Under the pieces are notes generated by a model. It ran no database searches, was not told the DNA's origin, and was given only the letters and a program-made list of their open reading frames with translations. A DNA stretch of 64,000 bases. Origin: Vitis vinifera. Lineage: Eukaryota > Streptophyta > Magnoliopsida > Vitales > Vitaceae. This document shows positions 1 through 12,849 of this stretch, piece by piece; positions within the stretch are counted from its first letter, which is position 1; each line of letters opens with the position of its first letter. The stretch is taken from NCBI RefSeq assembly GCF_030704535.1, contig NC_081822.1:9727001-9791000 (forward strand). The letters run 5' to 3'. Made by a program: the position numbers and the translations under genes.

Positions 1-2138
1 CCCTAAGTGTGACTCCTTATTTTGGAAAAGGTGGTCTGTGAAAAACTGAATCGGGTTCAGGGGTCAGGTTACTTATTGGGAAGGTACGGTATGGACCGTA
101 GCACCCCTCTAAGTCCCTAAAGTCGGGTCTCTACTAATGAGATGAAGCTGACATGGCAATCAATGAGAAAATCAATGAATACTCGAATCAATCATGCACA
201 TATGAGAGACAAAGCATGTATAAAGAATGAGCAAAATATGAATAGATGCGTACCTGGGCGACAATCACGAATGCGCTATCATGAAACATGGTTAGTGAAC
301 AATAAACATATATAATTAAGCGCATATCAAGGAATAGAGTAAATCAATCATGCATGACAAATAAATCAATCAATCATGGAATCTCATATGTAGGGCCCCC
401 ACCAAAACCCAATTCATTTTTGCATGAATCAATTCCATAAATTCCATCACTTGGAATTACGGAATTTAATTCTTACTTATTTTTAAAACATTTTAAAAAC
501 CAAGAAAATGCACAAGTGGCTTGCCGGAAGGAAAATGGCAACCAAATTTTATTGAAAATGGGATTTAAGAAGATTATTTTCAAGAAAACAGGGGATGAGA
601 GAATAGAAGGAAATGGCACATGGTCAAGAGCTGCATGCCTAAGGTGGCCATGCAAAAACACTTCCCTCTAAGCTCAGGGTGGAGGGACTGCACTATAAGG
701 ATCAGTGGTGCTGCAGAGCTTGTCAGAACAGCTGATGGCATCATAGGTGTTGCTCCTGATTGCCTGAAAGAATTCATCTCTAATGGACGGAATCGATTGC
801 TCTACATGATTATTCCAGAAGGTAATGGTTGAGTCCTTAGCTTCACGAACCCAATTTTTTATGTCATTACTTCCCATCAAACTACCATGACATAGGAGCC
901 ACACTGAGCAAACTGATGAGCCCGCTGCCCCACATGTATAGGGAATCCAGTACAAAGTTAATTTCCGCGGTTTACGATGTTCGGAAACAAGGATACTTAG
1001 GTAAGAATCCAGTTTATACATGATAAATCACGTTGATGGTCTCTCGAATTTCACAATCTGTCCACTGGGACCCTTCCTGGTTTACGTCTGGCAGTTTCTC
1101 AAACACCAGAGGACATGAATAGCTCCCATCCACAGAAGAATCATTCTGACGTGTTGCATGTAGATGGCGCGATTGGGATATATCATTCGGTAAGAAACCT
1201 CTCAAGCCCTGGTAATCAAAACCAAGTCCATTAATGACCCATTTGCAACTGCTACTGTCAAATAAACAATCTACTCCACTCCATGGATGTCGTTGAGGAA
1301 CACAAAGATCACCATTCCACCCAAAACGAAGAGGAAGCCCCGATGCACTTTGCTACCTTTCTTATGGATCAAAATGGCCTGGTGGATGCCGCCTATGATA
1401 CTAGCCTCAGAAATCATGCCATTGACATCGTTGTGCTTGTTACTATTGCCATCTCTATCTCACATGTGAGAGCCCTTGATGGAATCAATTAAAATAATCC
1501 TTGATAGAAACGTGGACTTCATGTCTCAAATCTGGCCTTTCATATCTCCTCATTTGTCCATGTCAACTATTGTCACCAAGCCATAAGCCTCTTGATCCCA
1601 TGATAACCCCATTATTCAACCCAATACTTCAATGATGATTCTCTTTCATTTGCATTCCTGACCTTCTCTTATCTCCATTACTGATCCCATGGATGTTTAC
1701 AGGATTGAGTATTTGGACGAGAGCAAACTTTGATTAGAACCCTGTATCATGTTGAGTCTCTGCCAGCCTGGAAGGATAAAAATCACGTTGCCCCATATGG
1801 TGAGTTTTACTTTGATTTACTCTTCCTCCTTGATTCGTATAATGCAAGAAGGACAGGAGTTAAAATGTCACGGATAGCATGATGGCAATGCCCAAAAGTA
1901 GCGTCAGTGTACATTTGAGTCAAACGCGACTCCATATCAAACATTGGCGGCCAGCGTCCAAGTCAAAGGGACGTAGTGCCCATAATTCACTGTTGATATT
2001 CTTCTTTCTGGGGATGGAACAGATCCAACTTCAAGGATTGGGTGAGTCTCCTAAGAACTTTTCATAAGGATGGATGACTGCCCAACAATGCACTCAGGTT
2101 CCATCATTGCAAAGCCTCAACAGACTGCATGCACCATT
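1..2138 (+). repeat. Inverted, truncated copy of the retroelement LTR
   Basis: This stretch is the reverse complement of 18065-20202. Both copies are exactly 2138 bp and differ at only a few scattered bases (for example a Gly/Arg and an Asp/Asn change in shadow reading frames). The window opens inside the repeat, so the outer end is not visible. Homology stops at 2138, which removes the last 38 bp that the right copy has at 18027-18064, including the terminal CA and most of the short inverted terminal repeat. No primer-binding site follows. The copy is therefore an LTR body in the orientation opposite to that expected for the 3' LTR of the minus-strand element between the two copies. No protein-coding gene is supported inside it. 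Confidence 0.85.
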
Positions 2139-4816
2139 CGTCGCGTACCTCACGACAAATGTGAGTCTGGTTAATCCCGTAGGAGGACTCCAAGCAGCAT
2201 GCATAACGTACCTCTTCGGAATATCACAACGAGACCCACTGGTGCCCTCGTCTGAATACCCCTCCGCCTCTCATTCAAGTAATGGGTGTTGGACCCATGT
2301 ATGCATGCAAAGATGGAGGAGTGAAGTGGTGAGAGAAAGGATGTATGGATTTAGCTGCGAGTAAGGTCACGGGTATGGGAGGATGGATGCGGTGAAGACC
2401 TTTGAGGGTGATGAAAAATGGTGCATGGAGTAAGATAGGCTAAAGTGGAAATGCGTGGTAGAATGGGCATAGGAGTATCATGAGAGAAGTGTGCAGGGAC
2501 TACATGCATGTGGGTGGCTAGGGAAGTAAAAGATGGGTTCAACAGTGAAACGTATGGGAATGATGAGAGGGAAAGCGGATTAGCAGATGGGGTTAATGAG
2601 TGATATGAAGAATGGGGTATGAGACCTGGGTATAAGGTGAAATGAATATGACATGGTTATGCATGGCCATGCCATGGCCATGCAAGAACATGATGGAAAG
2701 GGAGTGACGGATGTATGAATAATGGAGAGCATGAGGAGGTATGGGATAGATGAACAGGGCTGGATGGTGGATGATGAATAAGTAATGGTGAAATGGGTAT
2801 GAAAGAGTTTGAAGAGAGAGAAAAGGTGGTAATGTGGAATGGGTTTGATAGGTGGGAGTACAAAGTGGGTATGAAGATGGGTATGAATGGTTTAGTAGGT
2901 ACGAGACAAATGGGTTAGATGGAGGGTATAATGGGTGATGTAATGATGGAAACCCGGGCGTTTATTCATCTTTGGAGGCACGATACCCGGGTCATGAACA
3001 GATGGATCACACTTCTTGGCCAGCTGCATTCAGGCCATAGTCAATACAACCGACTTCGCTACCTCCATTTCCAGGCACAGTGATTGACACAAAGGAAGGT
3101 AACTTCCCAATAATCAAGCTTCTTTCGATACAAGGTCTGCATGGCTTAGCCGAGTTCAGTTTAGTTGGGTGTCGAATCCCATTGGTCAGTAGACCCATTT
3201 GGAGCGAAACTGAACCCTTTAATCCAAATGGACCGTTACAGAGAGCACAAAGCAGCAGTAGGATTAGCAAGACCCAGAGCATAAGAGCGGGCTGTGACCA
3301 TGGCAGAGATTCCAAATTAGAAAGCAAGCACAAAACCATCCATGGAAGAGGTTATCCAAGGTTTTGGATGCTTATGAAGTTTTCCCGCAAGTTGAACGAA
3401 TCTGTAACAGAGTGCCTTCTGATCTAACCTGCATAGTTTCAACATGTACCACACCATCCCCATTCACGGTACCTCCAATCACTATGTCACCCTTCTTTCT
3501 TCGCCATAGGCCTAGCATCCTCTGTGAGCATGTTCTTGAACCCACAATCTCCCGCTTTACCTCATGGAAACATGTCAACCAAAATAGCCCACCCATCAAG
3601 TGACTGATTCAACTCTGATACCCGACATCTCAGATGCACCAACAACAGAAGCACAAAAGGGTAGGAAATGGGGCCAAAACAGAAAAGAACGAAGGAAGGA
3701 TAAACGAGGAATAAAGTAAAACATAAGTGTATAGAGCCTCATTTCAGGTGACATCCATGGGCTTATACAAGTGAGGAGATCTCAAGTTAGAGTTACAGAA
3801 TATATGAGGAACCGAGTTCTATTAACTCCAAGCCAAACCACAAGAACAGCAGTAAAATCAACAACAATAGAGTATAAAAACGATCCAGAAATCAACAAAA
3901 TTCAGTACGTATGACCCAACTCAAATTGATGAGCAATGCAGAGCAAACCAAAATGAGAAAAGGGTGAGAAAAATATGAATCAAAGTAAGCAAGAAACTCA
4001 CCTCAAACTCACCTGCAGACGCTCCTCTCTCTATTCCTTCATTCTCTAAGCTTCAGCTAGCCAAAAACAACGCCCAGAATCTCCGTCACACAGCCACCCA
4101 AAACCTCCTCCTCTGCAGCCTCGAACCTCTCTGCCAACAAACAGCAACCAAAAGCACCTCCCCCTCTCGGAAACTTCTTTCTCCCTAAAAAAAAACTCTC
4201 AGACCAGCCTCTCTAAAGCTCCCCCTCTCTCAAGTTCACCGTCCAAAATTACTCCTCTCATGGAAAAACTCCCTGGAATCCCCTCAGCAGCCCCGGTACC
4301 TCCAGCTAAAAGAAAATCACCCCCCCCGGTTCTCATGTCTCTCTCACCTTTTTTTCTCTCTAGCCAAAACCAGCTTTCTTTTCCTCCCTTTGGAAATATC
4401 TCCCTAACGGCCAGACGACACCCACCTGCCTTGCAGCTGCAAGCCTCCACTCCCCCCTATGCAGCTGGCAGCCTCCCAAAATCAACCCAACAAAAGCTCT
4501 TCCCCTAAAGATTTCTGCCACCTTCCTCTTCTAGGCAATATCTCTTTTCTGTCCCGGATTTGCCCCTCCAACAATCCCTGTAGCCACCTCCAGCACCACT
4601 ACACTCTGCATGCAACTGGCAACACCTCCTAACGGAAAGCACGCTCCCTTCTTCTAGAATGTTCTTCACTTTCCAGGTGTCTTCCTCTTATTAGTCCATC
4701 AATTCCACCATAGTGATTCCACTAGTAGCCAACCCGAGAGTGACACGTGGCCATGCGAGATGGTGACACTTGTCCAGCATCAGCTGCAAGAATGACTCCC
4801 AAAATGGGGGTCTACA
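2139..4816 (-). other. Non-coding region, possibly a second LTR-like segment
   Basis: No gene is supported here. On the minus strand the segment would begin TGTAGACCCCC just after a short purine-rich stretch, as an LTR start after a polypurine tract would. It then runs through a purine-rich stretch (4500-4000) with a splice-donor-like CAG|GTGAG at about 4010. From 2350 to 2960 the plus strand is poor in C and repeats short words such as ATGGGTATGAA. It is not similar to the 2.3-kb LTR at 18027-20357, so if it is an LTR it belongs to a different family or a recombinant. The call is weak. Confidence 0.3.
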
Positions 4817-4936
4817 ACTATGCCCATTTTCGGTAGAGTTCACAAGTGTAAGGAAAATGAACACTGGAATGAAAGGTAGGTGTGAATAGTGAGTGGAATG
4901 AAGTGAACTCTACCGAAGAACCAAGGAGACCCCCAT
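4804..4936. repeat. Nested inverted repeat next to the possible LTR start
   Basis: Two pairs of perfect arms are nested: ATGGGGGTCT at 4804-4813 with AGACCCCCAT at 4927-4936, and CGGTAGAGTTCAC at 4831-4843 with its complement at 4903-4915. The structure can fold into a stem with a loop of about 60 nt and includes the putative polypurine tract and LTR start. Confidence 0.7.
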
Positions 4937-5317
4937 AGGGACACTAGCAAAACACGAATTCGCTCAGGCTGACAGACTGACACAAAGGCTCTGATCCTAA
5001 AACAAAATGATGTCTCAAAATGCCTCTGAGGCCATACTAAGGATCCAAGCTCCCTTTAACATGCCTCCAAAAGTGACCCGAAGATCGATGTCAAAAGTGA
5101 GTAACGGTCGAACCACCCTGGAGTACGAACAAGAATGCGTCTAAAGGAGACTGCCCTATGTGGACTATGAGATGAATAGGTGATAAGCACAGGGTAACGA
5201 GGTGAGAAGAGTGAGAATAAGTGCAAATCCATGAAGGTGAGATGCGCAATGCCAGTGAATATGAACGCTAGGGGCTGCGACTCTGAATGACGAGACTGAC
5301 CCTAAACGCTAAACTGA

Positions 5318-6010
5318 GAAAAACAATGGCTCTGGAAGCCAGACCAAAAACTAACTCTAAAAACTAAACTAGAATAACAGCTCTGGAAGTCAACCAAAAA
5401 CTAACTCTAAAAGCTAAACTAGAAAACAACAGCTCTGGAAGCCAACCAAAAACTAACTCTAAAAACTAAACTAGAATAACAGCTCTGGAAGCCAACCAAA
5501 ACTAACTCTAAAAGCCAAACTAGAAAACAAACAGCTCTGGAAGCCAACCAAAAACTAACTCTAAACTAGAAAATAACAGCTCTGGAAGCCAAACTGAAAA
5601 CTAACTCTAAAAGCTAAACTAGAAAACAACAGCTCTGGAAGCCAAACCAAAAACTAACTCTAAAAACTAAACTAGAAAATAACAGCTCTGGAAGCCAACC
5701 AAAAACTAACCCTAAAAGCTAAACTAGAAAACAAACAGCTCTGGAAGCCAACCAAAAACTAACTCTAAACTAGAAAATAATAGCTCTGGAAGCCAAACTG
5801 AAAACTAACTCTAAAAGCTAAACTAGAAAACAACAGCTCTGGAAGCCAAACCAAAAACTAACTCTAAAAACTAAACTAGAAAATAACAGCTCTGGAAGCC
5901 AACCAAAAACTAACCCTAAAAGCTAAACTAGAAAGTAACAAACAGCTCTGGAAGCCAACCAAAAAACTAACTCTAAAAACTAAACTAGAAAATAACAGCT
6001 CTGGAAGCCT
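5318..6010 (-). repeat. Tandem array A in the retroelement 3' region, about 13 copies of 50-57 bp
   Basis: Repeats of a unit that contains ACAGCTCTGGAAGCCAACC followed by AAAACTAACTCTAAAA-type sequence. Unit length varies from about 44 to 57 bp through small deletions. Reading frames through it are low-complexity shadows, not genes. It lies between integrase and the presumed 3' end of the element; long 3' non-coding regions with tandem arrays are a known habit of Tat-lineage elements. Confidence 0.85.
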
Positions 6011-6420
6011 AAACAAGTCGACAGTAACGACTCTGGAAGCCTAAACAAGATGATAGTAATGGCTTTGGAAGCCTAAACAAGATGACGGTAACGACTCTGG
6101 AAGCCTAAACAAGATGATAGTAATGGCTCTGGAAGCCTAAATAAGATGACGGTAATGGCTCGGAAGCCTAAACAAGATGACAGTAACGACTCTGGAAGCC
6201 TAAACAAGATGATAGTAATGGCTCTGGAAGCATAAACAAGATGACAGTAATGACTCTGGAAGCATAAACAAGATGACAGTAATGGCTCTGGAAGCATAAA
6301 CAAGATGACAGTAACGACTCTGGAAGCCTAAACAAGATGATAGTAATGGCTCTAGAAGCCTAAACAAGATGATAGTAATGACTCTAGAAGCCTAAACAAG
6401 ATGATAGTAACGACTCTGGA
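6005..6420 (-). repeat. Tandem array B, about 13 copies of a 32-bp unit
   Basis: A unit of about 32 bp built from GACTCTGGAAGCCTAAACAA plus GATGAYRGTAAC follows array A without a gap. The shared GCTCTGGAAGCC core shows that array B derives from array A. The repeated open frame on the minus strand is a by-product of the period and not a protein gene. Confidence 0.85.
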
Positions 6421-7250
6421 CGTCGAAACTAAAAAGTGATGATGATGACTCTGAACGTCAAACTGAGAAGTGATAACGACTCTGAACGCCAAAACCGAGG
6501 ATGCGACTCTGAATGTCGATCTGAAAACCGATGATGGCTCTGAACGCCTAAACTGAGAAATGATGATGATGACTCTGAACGTCAAACTGAGAAGTGATAA
6601 CGACTCTGAACGCCGAAACCGAGGATGCGACTCTGAATGTCGATCTGAAAACCGATGATGGCTCTGAACGCCGAAACTGAGAAGTGATGATGATGACTCT
6701 GAACGTCAAACTGAGAAGTGATAACGACTCTGAACGCCGAAACTGAGGACGCGACTCTGAATGTCGATCTGAAAACCGATGATGGCTCTGCACGCCGTAA
6801 CTGAGAAGTGATGATGATGACTCTGAACGTCAAACTGAGAAGCAATGATGATGACTCTGAACGTCAAACTGAGAAAGTGATAACGACTCTGAACGCCGAA
6901 ACCGAGGATGCGACTCTGAATGTCGATCTGAAAACCGATGATGGCTCTGCACGCCGTAACTAAGAAGTGATGATGATGACTCTGAACGTCAAACTGAGAA
7001 GCAATGATGATGACTCTGAACGTCAAACTGAGAAAGTGATAACGACTCTGAACGCCGAAATCGAGGATGCGACTCTGAATGTCGATCTGAAAACCGATGA
7101 TAGCTCTGAATGCCGAAACTGAGAAGTGATGATGATGACTCTGAACGTCAAACTGAGAAGTGGCTCTGAACGCCGAACTGAAAAATGTGACATGATGACT
7201 CTGAATGTCGTAAACCGTGAATGAACGGCGACTCTGAACGCCAGACTGCA
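6421..7250 (-). repeat. Tandem array C, higher-order repeats of about 124 and 158 bp
   Basis: The element GCGACTCTGAATGTCGATCT recurs at about 6503, 6627, 6751, 6909 and 7067, so the larger unit is 124 bp at first and then 158 bp, after a 34-bp internal GATGATGACTCTGAACGTCA subunit was added. Smaller subunits of about 30 bp with ACTCTGAACGYC make up each unit. The 216-codon minus-strand frame across it (7356-6706) is repeat-derived. Confidence 0.85.
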
Positions 7251-9580
7251 AGGAAACAATGTGGGGGAAATATGCCCCAGTGTGACATGCCGCTGCAAAT
7301 CTCAAACTGCTAGAAATGGCTAAAAGGGACTCTACGAGTCTCGAAAGACGCACCACTAAGAGCTCATGTCAATGAAGAGCTCAGGAACAACGGTCAGTGA
7401 GGCGAATACAATATATCTCGGCCGAGTGATGGAAACCGCGACGGACATGTGAGAGAACGATCGCCTCCATGGCTAAATGAGGGAAATACGCCCCAGTATG
7501 GCATCAGATGTACCCGATCTGCCCTGATGACCCGAGAATAACACCATGGGGATGCATAAAAGACCTGATGTGTACCGCACTGAAATGATGACATGGGGAT
7601 CCAAGCACTCGACATAACCCCATCCAGGAATCACGACTATATCAAAGAGTATGAATCTGGCTGAACGAGTCAAGAGAGGCTCCTCGGAGTATCAGGACAA
7701 AATGAAATCAATCATCAACCTGGCGTGTATCTCATAACTGTGGATGATCATGTAAACCAGTGGGGATCTATAAATCTCGATCAAGATGGGGAATATGCCC
7801 CAGTGTGGCATCGGAAATGTAACATGTCGAAAAATCAGCTGAGCTCAAATCATCTATGCCTGCAACTAGCTAGATGGCTCTCGATAGGCTCCACTAAGGA
7901 ATCATCGCGAGGATAGCGAATATATCATCATCCCTGTATACATCTCGCAAATAAGGATAAGCACGCAACTTCCTCATGATCTGTAAATCTCATCCGAACG
8001 GAAATATGCCCCTGTATGGCATCGAAATGTAGGATAGGTCGGAGATCAGATAGCATGGAATCATCTATCTTAGAACATGTGACCTCTGCGAAAATCCATA
8101 AAGATCCTCCGAAACGGAATATGCCCCAGTATGGCATCTGACGTGCGACAAACCAGGAAAAACAGGTGACATCGAATCATCCCTCATCAAACACGTGATC
8201 CTGGTAATCCAAACACGGTCGAAACGGATCTAAACATCTGAGAAGTGTTTCTCAGAAGAAGATGCATGGCAAATATCTGGATGTCAACTGAATCTCAAAC
8301 ACCTGTCCACATAGAAGCCGTAGAAGACGATATCTGATCCCATGGCCTCAGGGTGGTCTTAAGACACAGGACGTAATGTAGGCTAGGGTGATAGGGTGAT
8401 AGAAACGAAGGGAAACTAAGCTCAAATACCCAATGATCAAAACCCATGCCCTCGTGTGTGAAATGCAACATGTACAGAAAATCCTGTGAGCCCTGGACCT
8501 GAGGGTGTCTAATGTGAATATGATGTCAATGAGGAAACAAGTGAAGCAAATCAAACTGATAATGAGATATGTAATGGTGATACGAAGGGAATATCAAACC
8601 CGAGATGGGTCTGGTAAGAAAAGAATGAGAAGTGAAGTGAGAATGACGAATCAGAAGCGAAAACGAGGACGATGATAATGAAGCGAATAACATCAAAAGG
8701 AGTGATGATCAACTCAGATCAGACATGGAGTGATGTCACATCAACTACGAACATAATGATGGAACGTACAATAACGCAGAGCTCCTAAGAGAAAGTCACT
8801 CATCTCGCTCACAAAATATGCAACAAAATGAATACAAAGCCTGAGGGATCCAGGGAAGCTCACATACGAACTCCCGTCAACAAACATACTCGATCAAGTG
8901 ACCCTCGAATATCAATACATACACTCAGTGATGGATAACAAAACACACTTGATTTTTATTTCTTTTTCCATTTTTTTTTTTTCATTTTTTTCATTCATTT
9001 TTTTTTTTTTTTACAACATATAAATGAACTGTACATGATCTGAATGCATACAAAGAAGACCCAAAGACGGGATCAAAAATGAATAAACATGCCCTCAAAT
9101 ATCAATATATCACAAACTCAATCTAATGAGATGAGGTGACCTTCTCAAACTGAGGATCCCTGGATCAGTGTCCGTGGGATAGATAGTGGAAATGGCGTGA
9201 CTACCCTCCATGTGATGAAATGAGGAGGATCACCCCTCGGGGTGAAAGAAGATGACATGAAACGAATAGTAGATAAGATAAAGAAAATATGATGAATAAC
9301 ACGAACAGTGAGATGAGATGAAATGCAATGATGCAGTGGTGAGCACAGATAATGAGAAGAACGTGCCCCTAGGTCCAAGGCTCATGAAACTCTCAAACAA
9401 TGCATGCATACACTAAAGGGCCCCAATCCCGGTGTGAAAATGTGAGCAAGGCTATAGAAAATGAAGGCTATGATGCGCGTGTGAGGCTCAAATGGGCTAG
9501 CAATGGACTATATATATCAGAAACGGGATAAAGGGATATAGCTAACCGAAATGATGGCCACCCATCCTGCGACCATGGAC
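7251..9580 (-). other. Retroelement 3' non-coding region
   Basis: No gene is supported between array C and the integrase stop. The segment holds five spaced copies of an ATATGCCCCAGTRTGGCAT motif (about 7265, 7481, 7790, 8003 and 8117), each inside a degenerate 110-300 bp unit. A T-rich tract with several long T runs lies at 8950-9013. The remainder shows scattered short degenerate repeats but nothing recognisable. Confidence 0.6.
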
Positions 9581-10604
9581 TCAAACGTAGTACCTCTTTA
9601 GCTGATCCACATTGGTCGGCTCTGAGAACTGGTTTCCATCTAAATCCATCAGCCATGCAGCGCCCTCTGGAGTCAACTTCCTGATGAAATAAGGTCCGCT
9701 CCAACTAGGTCTGAACTTCCCTCTAGGATCTCTGATCAATCCTCTGATGACTCTCAAAACTAAGTCACCTACATGCAGTGGTCTAGGCTTGACCTGCTTT
9801 TTGAAAGCGCGGGCCATCTTCCTCTGATATGCACGAACGTGGTCTGCTGCTCTCAATCTCCTCTCATCTAGGAGATTGAGCTGATCAAATCGAGCCTGAG
9901 CCCAATCCGTCTGGGGAATCTGCTGCTCTAGTGCTACTCTCAATGATCCCATCTCAATCTCAACAGGTAGCACTGCCTCCATGCCGTACACCAATGAATA
10001 GGGTGTGGCTCCTGTAAAGGTGCGAAAAGAAGTCCGATATGCCCACAATGCGAAAGGGAGCTTCTCTGACCAATCCCGAGAAGTCTCAACCATCTTTCGC
10101 AATATCCTCTTAATATTCTTATTCGCGGCCTCTACTGCCCCATTCGTCTGCGGCCTGTACGCAGACGATCTATGATGCCGGATGCCGTATCTCTGCACCA
10201 AGGTGTCAACCTCTGCTCTGAAATGCACCCCTCTGTCTGAAATAAGCTCGTGAGGGACTCCATAGCGACAAATGATGTGCGATCTAATGAAACTGACAAC
10301 TCCAGATGACGTCAATCTCGCATACGAGGCGACCTCCACCCACTTGGTGAAGTAATCAATAGCAACAAGGATAAACTCATGACCACTGGAAGATTTCGGT
10401 GAAATCTTCTCGATGATATCGATACCCCATACTGAAAACGGCCATGGTGAAGTCAATGCATGCAACTCCGAGGGCGGCACGTGAATGAGATCTCCATGTA
10501 TCTGACACTCGGGACATCTCTGAACGAACTGGCAACAATCTGTCTCCATGGTCAACCAAAAGTATCCTGTCCTCATGATCTTACGGGCCAACATATGCCC
10601 CCCA
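9581..10604 (-). pseudogene. Retrotransposon integrase (3' part of pol)
   Basis: Integrase inserts element cDNA into the host genome. The zinc-binding part ends with the CPEC motif near the N-terminus (residues about 29-32 of the open frame from 10594). The catalytic core follows with GIDIIEKISP carrying the first Asp, LISDRGVHF the second and NGAVEAANKN the Glu, in the order and spacing of the DDE family. The C-terminal part has GPYFIRKLTPEGAAWL, typical of gypsy integrases, and ends at a TGA at 9581. The frame is +1 relative to the RT frame: near 10600 a run of six G on the coding strand appears to have lost one base, which cuts the zinc finger away from the core. It is therefore the 3' piece of a single broken pol gene. 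Confidence 0.9.
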
Positions 10605-12849
10605 TATGTGGTTCGCAGACTCCCGCATGAACCTCTCGCATAACTCTATCGGCAGAAGCGCGATCCAAACATAATAGCAGTATCCCATCAAATGATCGTC
10701 TATATAGCGTCTCGCCACAAATCACGAATCGGGTGGCCAACTGTCTCAATGCCCTCCTATCCTTGGCCGTGGCGGCCTCAGGATATATGCCGAGTCTCAA
10801 AAAGTGATATATGTCATGATACCAGGGCAAACCATCGTCTATCTCCATATCATCAATCAAACAACAATACGCAGGAGCAGATCTCGACTCAATCAACAAA
10901 GGGCGAACAGTGGCATCAGCGGGAATGTCGATCATGGAAGCTAGAGTAGCTAAAGCATCAGCAAACTGGTTTTGCGCTCTAGGCAGATGTGTATATCTCA
11001 AATCCTCAAATCTCGCGACCAGTAGCTCCAAATACGCGTGGTAAGGCCTAAGCTTCACATCTCTAGTCTTCCACTCGCCTTGAATCTGTCTCAATACCAG
11101 ATTGGAGTCACTAAACACCTCCATCTGTCTAATCCCAAGCTCGAGGGCTGTCTCTAACCCCAAGATACATGTCTCATACTCAACAATGTTGTTCGTGGCT
11201 GGATGTCGATCCGAGAATGCCAAACGAACAGATCTGGGAATGTGATCACCATGAGGGGATATCAACAAAACGCCTATCCCGTATCCAGAATGGTTGGCTG
11301 CACCATCAAAGTACATGCGCCAACCCGACAGACTAGTCGCAGCTGCGACGTCCTCGTCTGGAAAATCATCGTCAATAGCTCTGGCATCAGAAACTGGTAA
11401 TGAGGCTAAGTGATCTGCGACAATGCTCCCTCTGATGGACTTCTGAGTGACATAATGAATGTCAAACTCAGTCAGAAGTACCAGCCATCTCATAAGGCGA
11501 CCAACTAGAGCGGGCCTGTCAAACAAATATCTCAAAGGATCAAGACGAGATATCAAATGCACTGAATACTCGGTCATGTAATGTCTCAATCGGCGAGTGG
11601 CCCAAACCAATGCCAAGCAGTAGCGCTCAATCGTGACGTATCTCGTCTCGTAATCTAGCATCCTCTTGCTCAGATAATAAATGGCTCGATCTTTGCCCGA
11701 ATCATCGAGCTGAGCTAACATGCAACCTAAAGCCACATCCGAAACTGATAGGTATAGGAGTAGAGGATGGTCTGGTGTAGGCGGAGCCAAAACTGGAGGC
11801 GACAACAAGTACTCTCGGATCCTCTCAAATGCGCGCTGACACTGATCATCCCAAACAGTAGGTTGACTCTTCCTCAAGAGTCGGAAAATGGGCTCACAAA
11901 TGTCTGTCAATCTGGCTATGAATCTACTGATGTACTGAAGTCTGCCCAGGAAGCCTCTGACCTCTCTCTCTGTCCTCGGTGCAGGCATGTCAAGGATGGC
12001 TCTAATCTTGTCCGGATCTACCTCTATGCCTCGCTCACTGACCATGTACCCCAAGAGTTTCCCAGAAGTCACTCCAAAAGTGCACTTCTTGGGATTCAGC
12101 CTCAATCTAAATTGTCTGATCCTCTCAAAGAACCTCTCAAGAGCTGCCAAGTGATCTGATCTATCTCGGGATTTCACTATCATGTCGTCTACATAAACCT
12201 CGACATCCCGATGCATCATGTCATGGAAGAGTGTGGTCGCTGCTCTCTGATAGGTGGCTCCTGCGTTCTTCAATCCGAATGGCATGACTCTATAGCAATA
12301 AGTACCCCACTCGGTAATGAAGGACGTCTTCTCCATGTCCTCTGGAGCCATCAAGATCTGACTATACCCGGAAAATCCGTCCATAAAGGACAACATCGAG
12401 TGACCTGCTGTACTGTCAACTAACATGTCGATGTGTGGGAGAGGAAAATCATCTTTAGGACTGGCCTTGTTGAGATCTCGGAAATCAACACAGACTCTCA
12501 CCTTGCCGTCTTTTTTGGGAACAGGGACGACATTGGCCAGCCACTCTGGGTACTCGACTACTGATAGAAATCCTACACTGAGCTGCTTCTGAATCTCCTT
12601 TTTCACCTGCAAGCTCCAACGAGGGTGCAATCGTCTCAACCTCTGCTTAACCGGTCTGGCATGGGGCAGAAGTGGCAAACGATGCTGGACGATGGATGGA
12701 TCAAGGCCCGGCATGTCCTCATAGGACCATGCGAAAACGTCCAAGTAGGATCTGAGCAGCTGGATGAGACTATCTCTCTCATCTGAGGATAAATCTGACC
12801 CGATCCTCAACTCCCTAGGCTGATCTGCGGTGCCGAAATCAACAATCTA
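10573..12849 (-). pseudogene. Reverse transcriptase, RNase H and second RNase H (pol)
   Basis: This frame makes element cDNA and removes template RNA. RT motifs are clear in the frame from 12810: VPVPKKDGKVRVCVDFRDLN at about residues 95-114, FPLPHIDMLVD, the fingers/palm block MPFGLKNAGATYQR, and the catalytic box YVDDMIVKS at about 208. The first RNase H follows with AIYYLSKRMLDYETRY. A second, plant-type RNase H begins at WRMYFDGAANHSGYGIG (about residue 492) and includes NNIVEYE and FSDSNLV. A dual RNase H is characteristic of Tat-lineage gypsy elements. The frame opens after a TAG at 12847-12849 and ends at a frameshift-induced TGA at 10573, inside the integrase zinc finger. Confidence 0.93.

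Noticed and set aside
473..2364. Several open frames of 60-115 codons in the left repeat, mirrored at 18136-19730
   Set aside because: They recur only because the LTR copy is almost identical; they show no motif and lie in both strands at once.
5318..7250. CRISPR-like array
   Set aside because: The repeats are contiguous and degenerate with no unique spacers, and the DNA is plant nuclear; they are tandem repeats of a retroelement.
6706..7356. 216-codon minus-strand frame
   Set aside because: It is a translation of tandem repeats with a period that keeps the frame open in part; the protein is purely repetitive.
9145..9378. Accessory gene after integrase
   Set aside because: The frame is short and unlike any known accessory protein; the region reads as 3' non-coding DNA.
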